From: Tepidiphilus sp. J10
GTDB lineage: Bacteria > Pseudomonadota > Gammaproteobacteria > Burkholderiales > Thiobacillaceae
Direction: 5' to 3'
NCBI GenBank assembly: GCA_945897865.1
Contig: CAMDHJ010000012.1
Coordinates: 1 to 45,290, forward strand
DNA: 45,290 nucleotides
Positions 24,750-36,577 of the stretch are shown here, one piece after another; position 1 is the first letter of the stretch; every line of letters begins with the position of its first letter. A program made the translations under genes and the position numbers. Below the pieces are notes generated by a model, which did not search any database, had not been told where the DNA came from, and worked only from the letters and a program-made list of their open reading frames with translations.

Positions 24750-24886
24750 CAGGAGTTGGTATGCGTGCTTGCGGTTAAACACGCCTGACTGAACAAATCA
24801 GCTAAGCACAACCGCAATAATGCGCCTCAGAAGCACACGACAGCAGGCAATTGCTTTAAGTAATTCATAACGCAAACCGCCCCCCC

Positions 24887-26965
24887 ATGACGCTCGATTC
24901 CTCCGCCAGCATTGCTGCACTCAGTTATGGCCTGGCGGCCGTGGCTTTCGCATTCCTGGCGTTGGCTTCGCGCGGCCGCGATGGCCCGCCTGGCGTACCT
25001 GGCCTGGCGGTGCCCGCCGCCGCCAGTTTCCTCTGGGCAAGCATTCTTTCCCTGCACGCGTTGCTCCGTATTGGGCAGGAGTTTGCCGCGCTGGTAGAAC
25101 TTGGCCGCAATCTGGTCTGGGTCTGGTTTCTCTGGCGCAACCTGAGTGCGCTGCGCGCCAAAAATGAAACAGCCGATACGCTGGCCTTTCTTGGCCGCGG
25201 GCTTGGTGGCCTGGCTGTCCTGGCAGTGGCGAGTCATCTCTTCTCGCTGGCATTTCCAGCAACCAAACTGGGTTACTGGGTCGGGGCGGTCTATCCGGCA
25301 TTGTTTGCCATTGCAGGCATGGTGCTGGTTGAGCAGTTCTACCGCAATTCAAGCGCTCAGGAACGTTGGGGAATCAAGCATCTTTGCCTGGCCTTGGGCA
25401 GCATCTTCGTGTTCGATTTTTATCTTTTTTCGGAAGCAATGCTGTTCACCGCCATTTCACAAGATGGCTGGATTGCCCGCGGCGCGGTGAATGCCTTGCT
25501 GGTGCCGTTGTTGTGGATTTCGCTCCGACGTCGCGTTGTCACGACCGACGTACAACTGGCCATTTCGCATCGCATGGCGTTTCACAGCGCCGCGCTGATG
25601 GGCTCCGGTCTCTATCTCATGCTGATGGCCGCTGCAGGCTATTACATTCGTTTCGCCGGCGGTGAGTGGGGCGCGGTGCTGCAAACCGTATTCCTGTTTG
25701 GCGCCATGCTGGTGCTGTTGCTGGCGGTTTTTTCGAGTGTCATGCGGGCCAAACTACGCGTACTGCTGGCCAAACACTTTTTCCGCTACCGCTACGACTA
25801 CCGCGAGGAATGGCTGCGCTTTACCTCCATGCTGACCGAGGGTGAACCCGGAGCTCAGGTTTACGATCGCAGTCTGCAGGCCATGGCCCGCCTGGTAGAT
25901 AGCCCTGCGGCCGCACTCTGGTTAAAACAGGATGCCGGCCCTGGACTAGGTGTCTATCGAAGGGTTGCACACTGGAATTTTGCTGAGCTGGAAGGCCAGT
26001 TGGAAGAAGGTCATCCGTTTCCAGCGTTTCTCGAATCTCGTCAGTGGGTGTTGGATCTGAAGGACTGCCGGGAGCAGCCCGACCTGCTCGAAGAAACCCG
26101 ATTTCCCAATTGGCTGCTGGCGTGCGACAAAGCCTGGCTGGTGATACCCCTGCTCTGGCATGACAACCTTTCCGGCTTCGTCATACTTGCCAAGTCGATC
26201 AGTCCACCCGGCATGGACTGGGAAATCAACGATCTGCTGAAGACTGCCGCCCGCCAGGCTGCCGCCCATCTGGCGCAAGCTCAGGCTGCGGAAGCTCTTA
26301 CCGTGGCACGCCAGTTCGAATCCTTCAATCGCGCTGCGGCATTTGTCGTGCACGACATCAAAAATCTGGTCGCTCAACTTTCCCTGTTGCTGGCCAACGC
26401 AGAGAAACATAAGCACAAACCGGCTTTTCAGGAAGACATGCTGGCGACCATCGAAAGCTCCGTCGCACGCATGAATCGGATGCTACATAAACTCACCGAT
26501 GAACCGGAGGAAAATGATAAAAGCACCGTTGATCTATGCACCATCCTGGAAGAGGTCATGCATTCGAAACGCGCTTACAGCCTGCAACCCACGCTGCATA
26601 TCGCCGTCAACGGCATGCGAATCAAAGCTGAGCATGATAAGTTGGTCCGAGTCATTGGCCATCTGGTCCAGAATGCGATCGAAGCGACGCCATACACCGG
26701 AAAAGTGGGTGTTACACTCGACAGCGATGATGACTGGGCGGTACTGACCGTCACTGATACCGGTGCAGGTATGGACGCCTCTTTCATCAAGGAACGACTG
26801 TTTCGCCCTTTTGCTTCTACGAAAGGTACGGGAATGGGTATCGGAGCCTATGAATGCAAGGAATATGTGCAAGCGCTGAATGGCAGCATTCAAGTCGCCA
26901 GCACCCCTGGACGCGGAACTCTGTTCACCGTGCGATTGCCATTAATCACTGAATCCAAGCCATGA
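24887..26965 (+). CDS. prsK: PEP-CTERM system sensor histidine kinase PrsK
   Basis: A 692-residue membrane kinase. About eight hydrophobic segments fill residues 5-290, then a GAF-like domain (about 320-450, AAALWLKQDAGPGLGVYRR). The kinase core has the H-box FVVHDIKNLVAQL with phospho-acceptor His489, an N-box (LVQNAIEATP), a G1 box (VTDTGAGMD) and a G2 box (GTGMGIGAYECKEY). This layout and the variant H-box HDIKN mark PrsK, which pairs with PrsR in bacteria that make exosortase-sorted PEP-CTERM proteins. The stop overlaps the prsR start by four bases. The 137 bases upstream hold no clear promoter. Confidence 0.92.
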   Translation: MTLDSSASIAALSYGLAAVAFAFLALASRGRDGPPGVPGLAVPAAASFLWASILSLHALLRIGQEFAALVELGRNLVWVWFLWRNLSALRAKNETADTLAFLGRGLGGLAVLAVASHLFSLAFPATKLGYWVGAVYPALFAIAGMVLVEQFYRNSSAQERWGIKHLCLALGSIFVFDFYLFSEAMLFTAISQDGWIARGAVNALLVPLLWISLRRRVVTTDVQLAISHRMAFHSAALMGSGLYLMLMAAAGYYIRFAGGEWGAVLQTVFLFGAMLVLLLAVFSSVMRAKLRVLLAKHFFRYRYDYREEWLRFTSMLTEGEPGAQVYDRSLQAMARLVDSPAAALWLKQDAGPGLGVYRRVAHWNFAELEGQLEEGHPFPAFLESRQWVLDLKDCREQPDLLEETRFPNWLLACDKAWLVIPLLWHDNLSGFVILAKSISPPGMDWEINDLLKTAARQAAAHLAQAQAAEALTVARQFESFNRAAAFVVHDIKNLVAQLSLLLANAEKHKHKPAFQEDMLATIESSVARMNRMLHKLTDEPEENDKSTVDLCTILEEVMHSKRAYSLQPTLHIAVNGMRIKAEHDKLVRVIGHLVQNAIEATPYTGKVGVTLDSDDDWAVLTVTDTGAGMDASFIKERLFRPFASTKGTGMGIGAYECKEYVQALNGSIQVASTPGRGTLFTVRLPLITESKP

Positions 26966-28332
26966 GTGACAAATCAAGCGACAAAGCCCCGAAAATCTTG
27001 CTGGTAGAGGACGATGTCGGTCTTCAAAAGCAAATCAAATGGAGTCTGGACGACTATGACGTGCTCCCCGCCGGGGATCGCGAATCAGCTTTGGCGCTAC
27101 TGCGCCGCTTCGAGCCGGCCGTCGTCCTTCTCGATCTCGGCTTGCCGCCTGATCCGGATGGCGCGACTGAAGGCCTGGCGACACTGCAACAAATCCTGCA
27201 ACTCTGTCCCAGCTCGAAGGTGATTGTCGTCACCGGCAATCAGGATCGGACCAATGCCATCCAGGCAATCAGCCTGGGTGCTTTCGATTTCTATCACAAG
27301 CCATTCGAAGAGCAGATCCTCAAGCTGATCATCGAACGCGCCTTCCGCGTCTATGAACTGGAGCAGGAAAATCGCGCCCTGACCCAGCGTACCCGTTCCG
27401 AACCCTTGCAAGGATTAATTACCTGCGATCCGGCAATGCTCAAGGTCTGCCGCACGATCGAAAAAGTGGCTCCAAGCGATGCTTCAGTCTTGCTGCTGGG
27501 CGAATCCGGCACAGGCAAAGAAGTCCTCGCGCGTGGCCTGCATGAACTCTCGCCGCGCATCAAGGAGCGCTTCGTCGCCATCAACTGTGCCGCCATTCCG
27601 GACAATTTGCTTGAATCGGAACTCTTCGGTTATGAAAAAGGCGCCTTCACCGGCGCTTCCAAACAAACCGTCGGCAAGATTGAATACGCACATCGCGGCA
27701 CTCTATTTCTCGATGAAATCGGTGATTTGCCGATGTCCTTGCAAGCCAAACTGCTGCGCTTCCTGCAAGAGCGAGTCATCGAGCGTCTTGGTGGCCGTGG
27801 GGAAATTCCGGTCGATGTACGGGTCGTCGCGGCAACCCACCAGAACCTCGCGGAACAGATCAAGTCAGGTCAGTTCCGTGAAGACTTGTTTTATCGCCTG
27901 TCCGAGATTTCTGTGCACATCCCCCCGCTGCGTGAGCGACAAGGTGACAGCTCCCTGTTGGCACATGCCTTTCTTGAGCGCATAGCGCAAACCCAGGGCC
28001 GTAACTTGCGCGGCTTTGCTCCGGATGCTTTACAGGCAATCGAAGCGCATCGCTGGCCTGGCAACGTGCGTGAGATGGAAAACACCATCAAACGCGCCGT
28101 CATCATGTCGGATGGCCCCAAGGTGAACCTGGGCGATCTGGGCTTGACCAGCAATAACAGTAGCGAGAATGAGCCGTTGAATCTTCGTCAGGTGCGTGAT
28201 GAAGCGGAACGCAGTGCCGTGCTCAAAGCGCTGGCACGCTGCAACAGCAGCGTGGCGCAGGCTTCTGAACTACTCGGCGTTTCACGGCCGACCTTGTACG
28301 ACCTGATGAACCGCTTCGGCTTGAAGCAATAG
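26962..28332 (+). CDS. prsR: PEP-CTERM-box sigma-54-dependent response regulator PrsR
   Basis: A 456-residue NtrC-type activator. The receiver domain (about 10-125) has ILLVEDD and VVLLDLGLPP with the phospho-acceptor Asp. A central AAA+ domain has Walker A GESGTGKEV, the sigma-54 contact loop GAFTGA at 227-232, and Walker B LFLDEIGDLP. A Fis-type helix-turn-helix closes the protein (SVAQASELLGVSRPTLYDLM). It would be phosphorylated by the adjacent PrsK and switch on RpoN promoters of PEP-CTERM and exopolysaccharide genes, as described for this family. No matching RpoN site was found in the window, so its targets are probably elsewhere. Confidence 0.94.
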   Translation: MSDKSSDKAPKILLVEDDVGLQKQIKWSLDDYDVLPAGDRESALALLRRFEPAVVLLDLGLPPDPDGATEGLATLQQILQLCPSSKVIVVTGNQDRTNAIQAISLGAFDFYHKPFEEQILKLIIERAFRVYELEQENRALTQRTRSEPLQGLITCDPAMLKVCRTIEKVAPSDASVLLLGESGTGKEVLARGLHELSPRIKERFVAINCAAIPDNLLESELFGYEKGAFTGASKQTVGKIEYAHRGTLFLDEIGDLPMSLQAKLLRFLQERVIERLGGRGEIPVDVRVVAATHQNLAEQIKSGQFREDLFYRLSEISVHIPPLRERQGDSSLLAHAFLERIAQTQGRNLRGFAPDALQAIEAHRWPGNVREMENTIKRAVIMSDGPKVNLGDLGLTSNNSSENEPLNLRQVRDEAERSAVLKALARCNSSVAQASELLGVSRPTLYDLMNRFGLKQ

Positions 28333-28344
28333 GTCAGAGCGGTT

Positions 28345-29223
28345 TCAGGCAGTCAGCAGGCGCAGCGCTTCTTGGTACTTTTCAGCCGTCTGCGCCACCA
28401 CTTCCGCCGGCAATTCGGGTCCGGGTGCCTGTTTATTCCAGCCCGACGCGGTCAACCAGTCACGCACATATTGCTTGTCATAGCTGGGCGGATTTTCACC
28501 GACACGATACTGTTCCAGCGGCCAGAAGCGCGAAGAATCCGGCGTCAAAACCTCATCGATCAAAGTCAGCGTACCTTGTGTATCCAGGCCGAATTCGAAC
28601 TTGGTATCCGCGATGATGATGCCGCGTGTCAGCGCATATTCAGCCGCCTTCTTATACAGGGCAATGGAAGCATCGCGCACCTGCACCGCGACCTCCTTGC
28701 CGAGCAACGCCTGACAACGAGCGAAATTGATATTCTCATCATGCTCGCCAACCGCTGCCTTGGTGGAGGGGGTAAAAATGGGTTCCGGCAGACGGTCTGC
28801 CAACTGCATACGATCCGGCAGGTGTATGCCGCAAACCAGACCGGTTTGCTTATATTCGGCCCACCCAGACCCAACCAGATAGCCGCGCACGATGGCTTCC
28901 ACCGGCAATGCCTTCAGCCGCTTGGCCACCACGGCACGGCCGCTGACCTGCTCCCGTTCATCCGGCGTCACTACCGACTCCGGCGTTTCCCCGGTCAACT
29001 GGTTGGGCATGATGACCGCCAGCTTGGCAAACCAGAAGTCCGCCACTGCGGTCAGCACCTGCCCCTTGCCGGGAATCGGCGTCGGCAGCACGACATCGAA
29101 TGCGGATAGTCGATCCGTGGTGACGATCAGCATGCGTTGGTCGTCAACTGCGTAGATGTCGCGCACTTTGCCTTTGTGGAGTAGCGGCAAGGACTTGATG
29201 GAGGATTCGTATAAGGTGTTCAT
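28345..29223 (-). CDS. purC: Phosphoribosylaminoimidazole-succinocarboxamide synthase (SAICAR synthetase)
   Basis: A 292-residue purine biosynthesis enzyme that joins aspartate to CAIR using ATP. Motifs: [19 protein letters not shown] (ATP-binding strands), [19 protein letters not shown] and the substrate region [19 protein letters not shown]. The start at 29223 (MNTLYESS) fits the family; an upstream in-frame extension is not supported. It is last in the minus-strand carbon cluster, 78 bases after fba with a nine-base-pair hairpin in between, and converges with prsR. Confidence 0.96.
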   Translation of the reverse strand: MNTLYESSIKSLPLLHKGKVRDIYAVDDQRMLIVTTDRLSAFDVVLPTPIPGKGQVLTAVADFWFAKLAVIMPNQLTGETPESVVTPDEREQVSGRAVVAKRLKALPVEAIVRGYLVGSGWAEYKQTGLVCGIHLPDRMQLADRLPEPIFTPSTKAAVGEHDENINFARCQALLGKEVAVQVRDASIALYKKAAEYALTRGIIIADTKFEFGLDTQGTLTLIDEVLTPDSSRFWPLEQYRVGENPPSYDKQYVRDWLTASGWNKQAPGPELPAEVVAQTAEKYQEALRLLTA

Positions 29224-29242
29224 GGGATACCGAAATGAAAGA

Positions 29243-29270
29243 GCCGGTAGCAAGTCTCCTCGCTACCGGC
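29243..29270 (-). other. Hairpin between fba and purC
   Basis: GCCGGTAGC (29243-29251) and GCTACCGGC (29262-29270) form a perfect nine-base-pair stem with a ten-base loop. Read on the minus strand it is followed by TCTTTCATTT, a weak T-rich tail. It could partly terminate the fba transcript or shape purC translation, since it ends about 20 bases before the purC start. Confidence 0.6.
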
Positions 29271-29300
29271 CTTAAGCTAAAAGCTACAAACTAAAACGTC

Positions 29301-30368
29301 TTAGTTGACCTTGGGATCAAGTTCGCCCTTGTCGTAACGCTTCTGCATGTCTTCCAGGCTGTATACCTTGCTGATCTTGCTGGCCATACCGGCAGCTCCA
29401 AAGGCTTCGTAACGCGCCTGGCAGATACCGCTCATCGCTTTGGTGGCGTCCTTCAGGAACTTGCGCGGATCGAAGTTCGACTTGTTCTCGGCCAGATGCT
29501 TGCGAATCGCGCCGGTAGAAGCCATACGCAGATCGGTGTCGATATTCACCTTGCGCACGCCGTTCTTGATGCCTTCAACGATTTCACTGACCGGCACGCC
29601 ATAGGTCTGACCCATGTCGCCGCCGTAGCTGTTGATGATAGCGAGCCAGTCTTCCGGTACCGAGGAAGAACCGTGCATGACCAGGTGCACGTTCGGGATG
29701 CGGGCGTGGATTTCCCTGACGCGGTCGATACGCAACACCTTACCGGTGGGCTTCTGGGTGAACTTGTAGGCGCCATGGCTGGTGCCGATGGCAATGGCCA
29801 GTGCGTCGACCTTGGTCTTGGTGACAAAATCAGCGGCTTCATCGGGGTCGGTCAGCAGCGCGGAATGATCCAGCACGCCTTCGGCGCCATGGCCGTCTTC
29901 TTCGCCGGCCTTACCGGTTTCCAGGGAGCCCAGGCAGCCCAGTTCGCCTTCAACCGAGACGCCGCAGGCATGCGCCAGCTCGGCAACATGCGCGGTGGTA
30001 GCAACGTTGTATTCATAGGTCGAAGGCGTTTTGCCGTCGGTACCCAGTGAACCGTCCATCATCACCGAGCTGAAGCCGGACTGGATGGAGCGGAAGCAGA
30101 TGCTGGGGGAAGCGCCGTGGTCCTGGTGCATACATACCGGGATATGCGGATATTGCTCGATCGCGGCCAGAATCAGGTGGCGCAGGAACGGCTCACCCGC
30201 GTAGGAACGGGCACCGGCGGATCCTTGCAGAATCACCGGGCTGTTGGCGGCATCAGCGGCTTGCATGATTGCCTGCACTTGTTCCATATTGTTGACATTG
30301 AATGCGGGCAGGCCATAGCCATTTTCAGCGGCGTGGTCGAGCAGTTGACGCAGGGAAATCAGAGCCAT
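29301..30368 (-). CDS. fba: Class II fructose-bisphosphate aldolase, Calvin-cycle type
   Basis: A 355-residue zinc aldolase that interconverts fructose-1,6-bisphosphate with two triose phosphates. The start at 30368 follows a GGAG site and gives [19 protein letters not shown]. Motifs: [10 protein letters not shown] with metal-binding His, [20 protein letters not shown] and [13 protein letters not shown]. The length and sequence fit the longer subtype found in cbb operons of autotrophic proteobacteria, although heterotrophs also carry it. It follows pyk by about 40 bases in the tkt-gap-pgk-pyk-fba order. Confidence 0.96.
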   Translation of the reverse strand: MALISLRQLLDHAAENGYGLPAFNVNNMEQVQAIMQAADAANSPVILQGSAGARSYAGEPFLRHLILAAIEQYPHIPVCMHQDHGASPSICFRSIQSGFSSVMMDGSLGTDGKTPSTYEYNVATTAHVAELAHACGVSVEGELGCLGSLETGKAGEEDGHGAEGVLDHSALLTDPDEAADFVTKTKVDALAIAIGTSHGAYKFTQKPTGKVLRIDRVREIHARIPNVHLVMHGSSSVPEDWLAIINSYGGDMGQTYGVPVSEIVEGIKNGVRKVNIDTDLRMASTGAIRKHLAENKSNFDPRKFLKDATKAMSGICQARYEAFGAAGMASKISKVYSLEDMQKRYDKGELDPKVN

Positions 30369-30408
30369 CTGTAAATCTCCTATTGGGTAAGCGTAAGAGT
30401 GGACGTAA

Positions 30409-31842
30409 TCAAGCTTTTTTGTGTTCGCCGACGCGAACAATCTTCATGGTATTGGTGCCGCCGGGTTTTCCGATCGGCTCACCGATGGTGAGCAGAATCA
30501 GGTCTCCGTTACGGACCGCGCCCCGTCGTCTAAGTTCATCCTCAGCCTCGGACAGCAATTGATCACGTTCGTTAGTCGAAGGACGGAAATTCACCGGGTA
30601 GACGCCGCGGAAGAGAGTGACTTTTCTACGGGTTTCGGTTTCAGGCGTCAAGGCATAGATTGGCACATGCGTACTGATCCGCGACATCCACAATGCGGTC
30701 GAACCGGATTGGGTCATTGCGGCGATTGCTTTGATGTTCAGGTGCATGGCAGTAAAAGCTGCAGACATCGCAATCGCTTCATCTACACGCAAAAAGCCTT
30801 GATCCAGCATGCGATTGCCAAACGTGGCTTCAAGCTCCTTCTCAGCCTCCAGGCAAACCCGATTCATTGCCGAAATGGCTTCCACCGGATACAGGCCGGC
30901 AGCCGTTTCCGCTGACAGCATCACCGCATCGGTACCATCCAGCACGGCATTGGCCACATCGGAGACCTCCGCGCGCGTCGGAATCGGGCTTGAAATCATT
31001 GATTCCATCATCTGGGTGGCAGTGATTACCACCTTGTTCTGCTCGCGTGCGATGCGAATCATGCGTTTCTGCAAGGCTGGCACGGCCGCATCACCGACTT
31101 CGACGCCAAGGTCACCGCGCGCGACCATGATCGCATCCGAGGCGTTGACGATTTCTTCCAAAGCCTCAATGGCTTCGGCACGTTCGATCTTGGCGACAAT
31201 CCAGGCTTTGCCACCCGCAGCGTGCAGCAATCCGCGCGCCAGTTCGACATCGGCAGCCGAGCGTGGAAAGGAGATGGCGAGATAATCCGCCTTGATCATC
31301 GCGGCTGTCTTGATGTCCTCCTTATCCTTCTCGGTCAGCGCGGCAGCAGACAACCCCCCGCCCTTGCGGTTGATGCCTTTGTTGTTCGACAGCACACCGC
31401 CCTGCACGACTTTGCAAAAGACTTCATGGTCATGCACTTCCTCGACCCACATTTCAATGCGGCCGTCGTCGAGCAACAGTGTGGCGCCACGCGCCACGTC
31501 GTTGATCAGTTCTTTGTAATCAAGACCAACCCGGGTCTGGTCACCCAGTTCGCAGGTGGCATCCAAAATGAACTGATCGCCCGGATTCAGCGTGATCTTG
31601 CCATCCTTGAACTTGCCGATGCGGATCTTGGGGCCTTGCAGATCAACCAATACGCCGACTGCGCGACCGCGCGTCTTGGCCAGAGAACGGACCAGTTCAC
31701 AGCGTTGTTGATGTTCTTCCGGGGTGCCGTGAGAAAAGTTGAGGCGGACCACGTCCACCCCACCTTCAATCATTTGGTCCAGAATTTTCGGGTCCGAACA
31801 AGCCGGACCCAGAGTGGCGACAATTTTTGTTCTACGCAGCAT
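30409..31842 (-). CDS. pyk: Pyruvate kinase
   Basis: A 477-residue glycolytic enzyme that makes ATP and pyruvate from phosphoenolpyruvate. Motifs: [16 protein letters not shown] at the N-terminus, [29 protein letters not shown] with the catalytic Lys, and [12 protein letters not shown]. The C-terminal domain is complete ([19 protein letters not shown]). Its size fits an AMP- or sugar-phosphate-regulated bacterial type. It lies between pgk and fba on the minus strand. Confidence 0.97.
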   Translation of the reverse strand: MLRRTKIVATLGPACSDPKILDQMIEGGVDVVRLNFSHGTPEEHQQRCELVRSLAKTRGRAVGVLVDLQGPKIRIGKFKDGKITLNPGDQFILDATCELGDQTRVGLDYKELINDVARGATLLLDDGRIEMWVEEVHDHEVFCKVVQGGVLSNNKGINRKGGGLSAAALTEKDKEDIKTAAMIKADYLAISFPRSAADVELARGLLHAAGGKAWIVAKIERAEAIEALEEIVNASDAIMVARGDLGVEVGDAAVPALQKRMIRIAREQNKVVITATQMMESMISSPIPTRAEVSDVANAVLDGTDAVMLSAETAAGLYPVEAISAMNRVCLEAEKELEATFGNRMLDQGFLRVDEAIAMSAAFTAMHLNIKAIAAMTQSGSTALWMSRISTHVPIYALTPETETRRKVTLFRGVYPVNFRPSTNERDQLLSEAEDELRRRGAVRNGDLILLTIGEPIGKPGGTNTMKIVRVGEHKKA

Positions 31843-31846
31843 GATA

Positions 31847-31929
31847 GTGAGCGGTTAGCGGTGAGCTGTAAGCAGTGATCAACGGGGCAGTCAGGCGGAT
31901 ACGCCCACTGCTGCCCGCTCACCGCTCAC
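31847..31929 (-). other. Palindromic spacer between pgk and pyk
   Basis: Two overlapping arm pairs are present: AGCGGTGAGC (31857-31866) with GCTCACCGCT (31917-31926), and GTGAGCGGT (31847-31855) with ACCGCTCAC (31921-31929). The 91-base gap between pgk and pyk can thus fold in two alternative ways. No T-run marks a terminator. It may act as a message-processing or stabilising structure, or be a decayed repeat element. Confidence 0.55.
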
Positions 31930-31934
31930 GAATT

Positions 31935-33119
31935 TCAGCCGGCAGCCCGTTTCTCCAGAATATCCACAGCCGGCAGAACCTTGCCTTCCAGGTATTCCAG
32001 GAATGCACCACCCGCAGTGGAAATGTAGGACACCTTGTCATAGATGTCGTATTTCTGGATCGCGGCGATAGTGTCACCGCCGCCAGCCAGCGTGAATGCC
32101 TTGGTATTAGCGATGGCCATGGCAATGGCCTTGGTGCCTTCGCCGAACTGGTCGAATTCGAACACGCCGACTGGACCATTCCAGACCACGGTGCCGGCTT
32201 GCATGATGATATCGACCAGTTCCTGCGCCGACTTCGGTCCGATGTCGAAGATCATGTCATCGTCAGCCACATCGTCGGCAGCCTTGCTGACTGCCGGCTC
32301 GGCTGCATCAAATTGCTTGCCGCAAACCACATCGACGGCGATTGGGATGGTGGCGCCACGCGCGGTCATCTTGCTGATCAGCGCCTGGGCGGTGGGGACC
32401 AGATCGTGTTCGCACAAGGACTTGCCAACGTTCTTGCCGGTGGCAGCCAGGAACGTGTTGGCAATGCCGCCGCCGACTACCAGTTGTTCGCACTTCTCGG
32501 ACAATGCTTCCAACACGGTCAGCTTGGTTGAAACCTTGGAACCACCCACGATGGCGACCATCGGCCGCGCCGGGTTGGCCAACGCCTTGTCCAGCGCCAG
32601 CAACTCTTCCGAAACCAGAATGCCGGCACAAGCCGTGGGGGCGAACTGGGCGATGCCGTAGGTGGAAGCTTCGGCGCGGTGCGCGGTACCAAAGGCATCC
32701 ATGACGAACACGTCGCACAGCGCGGCGTATTTCTTCGCGGTCTCTTCGACGTTCTTCTTTTCGCCCTTGTTGACGCGGCAATTTTCCAGCAGCACAACTT
32801 CACCTTCGGCGACATCGAAACCGCCATCGACCCAATCCTTGATCAAGCGTACTGGCTTGCCCAGCTTGGCTGCCATCACATCAGCCACCGGCTGGAGCGA
32901 TACTTCCTGCGTCCACTCGCCTTCAGTCGGACGACCCAGGTGGGAAGTCACCATGACCTTGGCCCCGGCCTTGATGGCATGCTCGATGGTCGGCATGGAG
33001 GCAGTGATGCGGGCATCGGAAGTTACTTTGCCATCTTTGACTGGCACATTCAGGTCGGCGCGGATGAAAATGCGTTTGCCCTTCAGGTCGAGGTCGGTCA
33101 TACGGAGGAATTTAGCCAT
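31935..33119 (-). CDS. pgk: Phosphoglycerate kinase
   Basis: A 394-residue enzyme that transfers phosphate between 1,3-bisphosphoglycerate and ADP. Motifs: [27 protein letters not shown], the nucleotide-binding GGSKVSTKL and the hinge/ATP loop [16 protein letters not shown] site lies just before the ATG at 33119. It follows gap across a 130-base structured spacer and serves both glycolysis and, if present, the Calvin cycle. Confidence 0.97.
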   Translation of the reverse strand: MAKFLRMTDLDLKGKRIFIRADLNVPVKDGKVTSDARITASMPTIEHAIKAGAKVMVTSHLGRPTEGEWTQEVSLQPVADVMAAKLGKPVRLIKDWVDGGFDVAEGEVVLLENCRVNKGEKKNVEETAKKYAALCDVFVMDAFGTAHRAEASTYGIAQFAPTACAGILVSEELLALDKALANPARPMVAIVGGSKVSTKLTVLEALSEKCEQLVVGGGIANTFLAATGKNVGKSLCEHDLVPTAQALISKMTARGATIPIAVDVVCGKQFDAAEPAVSKAADDVADDDMIFDIGPKSAQELVDIIMQAGTVVWNGPVGVFEFDQFGEGTKAIAMAIANTKAFTLAGGGDTIAAIQKYDIYDKVSYISTAGGAFLEYLEGKVLPAVDILEKRAAG

Positions 33120-33180
33120 TGCAGTTCTCCTGATAAGTTAAGTGGTAAGGGCTGAGCGGGCTCAGGCCTTACAACTCATT

Positions 33181-33245
33181 TGGTGCATGGTCCAAGGTTC
33201 AAGGTTCAAGAAGCAAGGAAAACCCTGCACCATGAACCATGAACC
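33181..33245 (-). other. Structured spacer between gap and pgk with interleaved inverted repeats
   Basis: Four blocks occur in the order A-B-A'-B'. TGGTGCA (33181-33187) is complementary to TGCACCA (33226-33232), and GGTTCAAGGTTCA (33196-33208) is complementary at 12 of 13 positions to TGAACCATGAACC (33233-33245). Interleaved pairing is the topology of an H-type pseudoknot. It starts five bases beyond the gap stop. Each B block is itself a direct duplication. Confidence 0.5.
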
Positions 33246-33249
33246 CGTT

Positions 33250-34248
<999 letters not shown>

Positions 34249-34276
34249 TTATTGCTCCTTGTGATGAAAAACAGCC

Positions 34277-34383
34277 CTGGCAGCGAGCTGGCGTGCAGCA
34301 AGTCGCCAGTGGACCAGGCTTCGGCGCCTTCGGCGCGCAAATGCCAAGCTACTGACCACTCACTCCAGGCTATTCGCTGCCAG
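34277..34383 (-). other. Hairpin-rich spacer between tkt and gap
   Basis: The 139-base gap is bracketed by perfect ten-base arms CTGGCAGCGA (34277-34286) and TCGCTGCCAG (34374-34383). Inside are CTGGCG/CGCCAG (34288-34293, 34304-34309) and GCGCC-TTC-GGCGC (34324-34336). As RNA this would be a branched structure of stacked hairpins with no terminating T-run, so it may be a processing or stability element. Confidence 0.55.
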
Positions 34384-34387
34384 CCAA

Positions 34388-36376
34388 TTACAGAATGCCC
34401 TTGGCCTTGGCAACGACATTCTCCGGTGTGAAACCGAACTCCTTGAACAGTGCCGGGGCAGGTGCGGATTCACCGAAGCGATCCAGGCCAACGACCACGC
34501 CATCGAGACCCACATATTTGTACCAGCCGTCGGTCACACCGGCTTCAATCGCCACACGCTTGATGCCGGCCGGCAACACGCTGGCCTTGTAGGCAGCGTC
34601 CTGTTTGTCGAATTCGTTGGTGGAAGGCATCGAAACGACACGCGCATTGATGCCATCGGCCTTCAGCATTTCCTGCGCCTTCATCGCCAGCTCAACTTCC
34701 GAACCGGTTGCGATCAACACCACATTGGCGGCGCCATCACAATCGGACAACACATAGCCACCCTTGCGGATATCGGCAACCTGAGCATCGCTGCGCTTGA
34801 CGAAAGGCAGGTTCTGACGGCTCAGGATATGGCAGCTCGGACCGTCCTTCTTCTCAACGCTGGCCGCCCAGGCAACCAGAGTTTCAGTGGTGTCGCACGG
34901 ACGCCAGACGGTCATGTTGGGGATCATGCGCAAAGTCGCGGTCTGCTCCACCGGTTGGTGGGTCGGGCCATCTTCGCCGAGACCGATGGAATCATGCGTG
35001 AAGACATACACCACGCGCTGTTTCATCAATGCCGACATGCGCAGCGCGTTGCGGGCATATTCCGAGAACATCAGGAAGGTGCCGCCGAACGGGAACAAAC
35101 CGCCATGCAACGCCATGCCGTTCATGATGTGTGACATGCCGAATTCGCGTACACCGTAGGAGATGTAGTTGCCGCCCGGATTGCGATGCAGCGGATGGCA
35201 ACCCGGCCAGTTGGTCAGATTGGAGCCGGTCAGGTCGGCGGAACCGCCTACGCGCTCGGGCAACGTGGAAACCAGACGCTCAATCGCCAGTTGCGAAGCC
35301 TTGCGGGTGGCAACGGTTTCAGCCTTTTCCAGCGTCGTGGCCAATGCGGCCTGCACACGGCCAGCCCAGTCGGCGGGCAGATCGCCGTTCATGCGGCGGG
35401 TGAATTCAGCGGCCATGTCGGGGAACTGCGCAGCGTACTCGGCGAACTTGTTGTTCCACAGCTTTTCCAGGCCCTCGCCCTTGGTCTTGGCATCCCATCC
35501 GTCGTAGACGTCCTGCGGGATGACGAAGGGTTCGTGGTTCCAGCCAATGTGCTTGCGTGTTGCTTCGATTTCGGCATTGCCCAGCGCAGCACCGTGCACG
35601 TCATGCGTGCCTTCCTTGTTCGGCGAACCCTTGCCGATCACAGTCTTGCAGCAAATCAGGGTGGGCTTGTCGCTGGATTGCTTGGCGTTCTGAATGGCAG
35701 CTTCCAGCGCCACAGCGTCATGGCCGTCAACGTTGGCGACCACGTTCCAGCCGTAGGCTTCAAAACGCTTCGGGGTGTCGTCGGTAAACCAGCCATCAGT
35801 GTGGCCGTCAATGGAAATGCCGTTGTCATCCCAGAACGCGATCAGTTTGTTCAGCTTCCAGGTACCAGCCAGCGCACAGGCTTCATGCGAGATGCCTTCC
35901 ATCATGCAGCCATCGCCCATGAAGACATAGGTGTGGTGATTGACGATGTCGAGACCGGGCTTGTTGAACTCGTGCGCCATCAGCTTTTCAGCCAGCGCGA
36001 AACCGACGGCATTGGTGATGCCCTGGCCGAGCGGGCCGGTGGTGGTCTCGACGCCAGAGGTATAACCGTACTCCGGGTGACCCGGGGTGCGTGAATGCAG
36101 TTGACGGAAGTTCTTCAGGTCATCAACGGTGACGTCATAGCCAGTCAGGTGCAGCAGTGCGTAGATCAGCATCGAACCGTGACCGTTCGACAGGATGAAA
36201 CGGTCGCGATCTGGCCACTTCGGGTTTGCCGGGTTGTGACGCAAATGATGGTTCCAGAGTACTTCAGAGATTTCCGCCATCCCCATCGGGGCGCCCGGGT
36301 GACCGGACTTGGCTTTCTCGACAGCATCCATTGCCAGGGCGCGGATGGCGTTTGCGAGGTCGTTACGTGTTGCCAT
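34388..36376 (-). CDS. tkt: Transketolase
   Basis: A 662-residue thiamine-diphosphate enzyme of the pentose phosphate and Calvin pathways. Motifs: [30 protein letters not shown], the cofactor-binding [13 protein letters not shown]...[10 protein letters not shown], and the pyrimidine-domain [15 protein letters not shown]. The C-terminal domain is present. It is first in the minus-strand tkt-gap-pgk-pyk-fba-purC series, with an upstream region carrying a symmetric operator-like site. A GAGGAAAC site precedes the start. Confidence 0.97.
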   Translation of the reverse strand: MATRNDLANAIRALAMDAVEKAKSGHPGAPMGMAEISEVLWNHHLRHNPANPKWPDRDRFILSNGHGSMLIYALLHLTGYDVTVDDLKNFRQLHSRTPGHPEYGYTSGVETTTGPLGQGITNAVGFALAEKLMAHEFNKPGLDIVNHHTYVFMGDGCMMEGISHEACALAGTWKLNKLIAFWDDNGISIDGHTDGWFTDDTPKRFEAYGWNVVANVDGHDAVALEAAIQNAKQSSDKPTLICCKTVIGKGSPNKEGTHDVHGAALGNAEIEATRKHIGWNHEPFVIPQDVYDGWDAKTKGEGLEKLWNNKFAEYAAQFPDMAAEFTRRMNGDLPADWAGRVQAALATTLEKAETVATRKASQLAIERLVSTLPERVGGSADLTGSNLTNWPGCHPLHRNPGGNYISYGVREFGMSHIMNGMALHGGLFPFGGTFLMFSEYARNALRMSALMKQRVVYVFTHDSIGLGEDGPTHQPVEQTATLRMIPNMTVWRPCDTTETLVAWAASVEKKDGPSCHILSRQNLPFVKRSDAQVADIRKGGYVLSDCDGAANVVLIATGSEVELAMKAQEMLKADGINARVVSMPSTNEFDKQDAAYKASVLPAGIKRVAIEAGVTDGWYKYVGLDGVVVGLDRFGESAPAPALFKEFGFTPENVVAKAKGIL

Positions 36377-36577
36377 GTCTTTGTTTCCTCAAAGAAAAAA
36401 CCGAAATCTAGGCCCGGATGGGCAGAAAGTCATGATTATCCCGCAGGCAATTGAGCCTGAGCAAGCCAACGCCCACCGACTCATGCTTGGAGAGATGCGA
36501 AGCAAACCACGCGAACAGGTCATATCACCTTTATGGATGCGGGTTTTAAGCCGCCGCTCCAACAAAATTAAAATATT

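Noticed and set aside
24754-24772. RpoN-like site TTGGTATGCGTGCTTGC upstream of prsK
   Set aside because: The GG and GC elements are 13 rather than 12 bases apart and the CAC part is missing, so it is unlikely to be a sigma-54 promoter.
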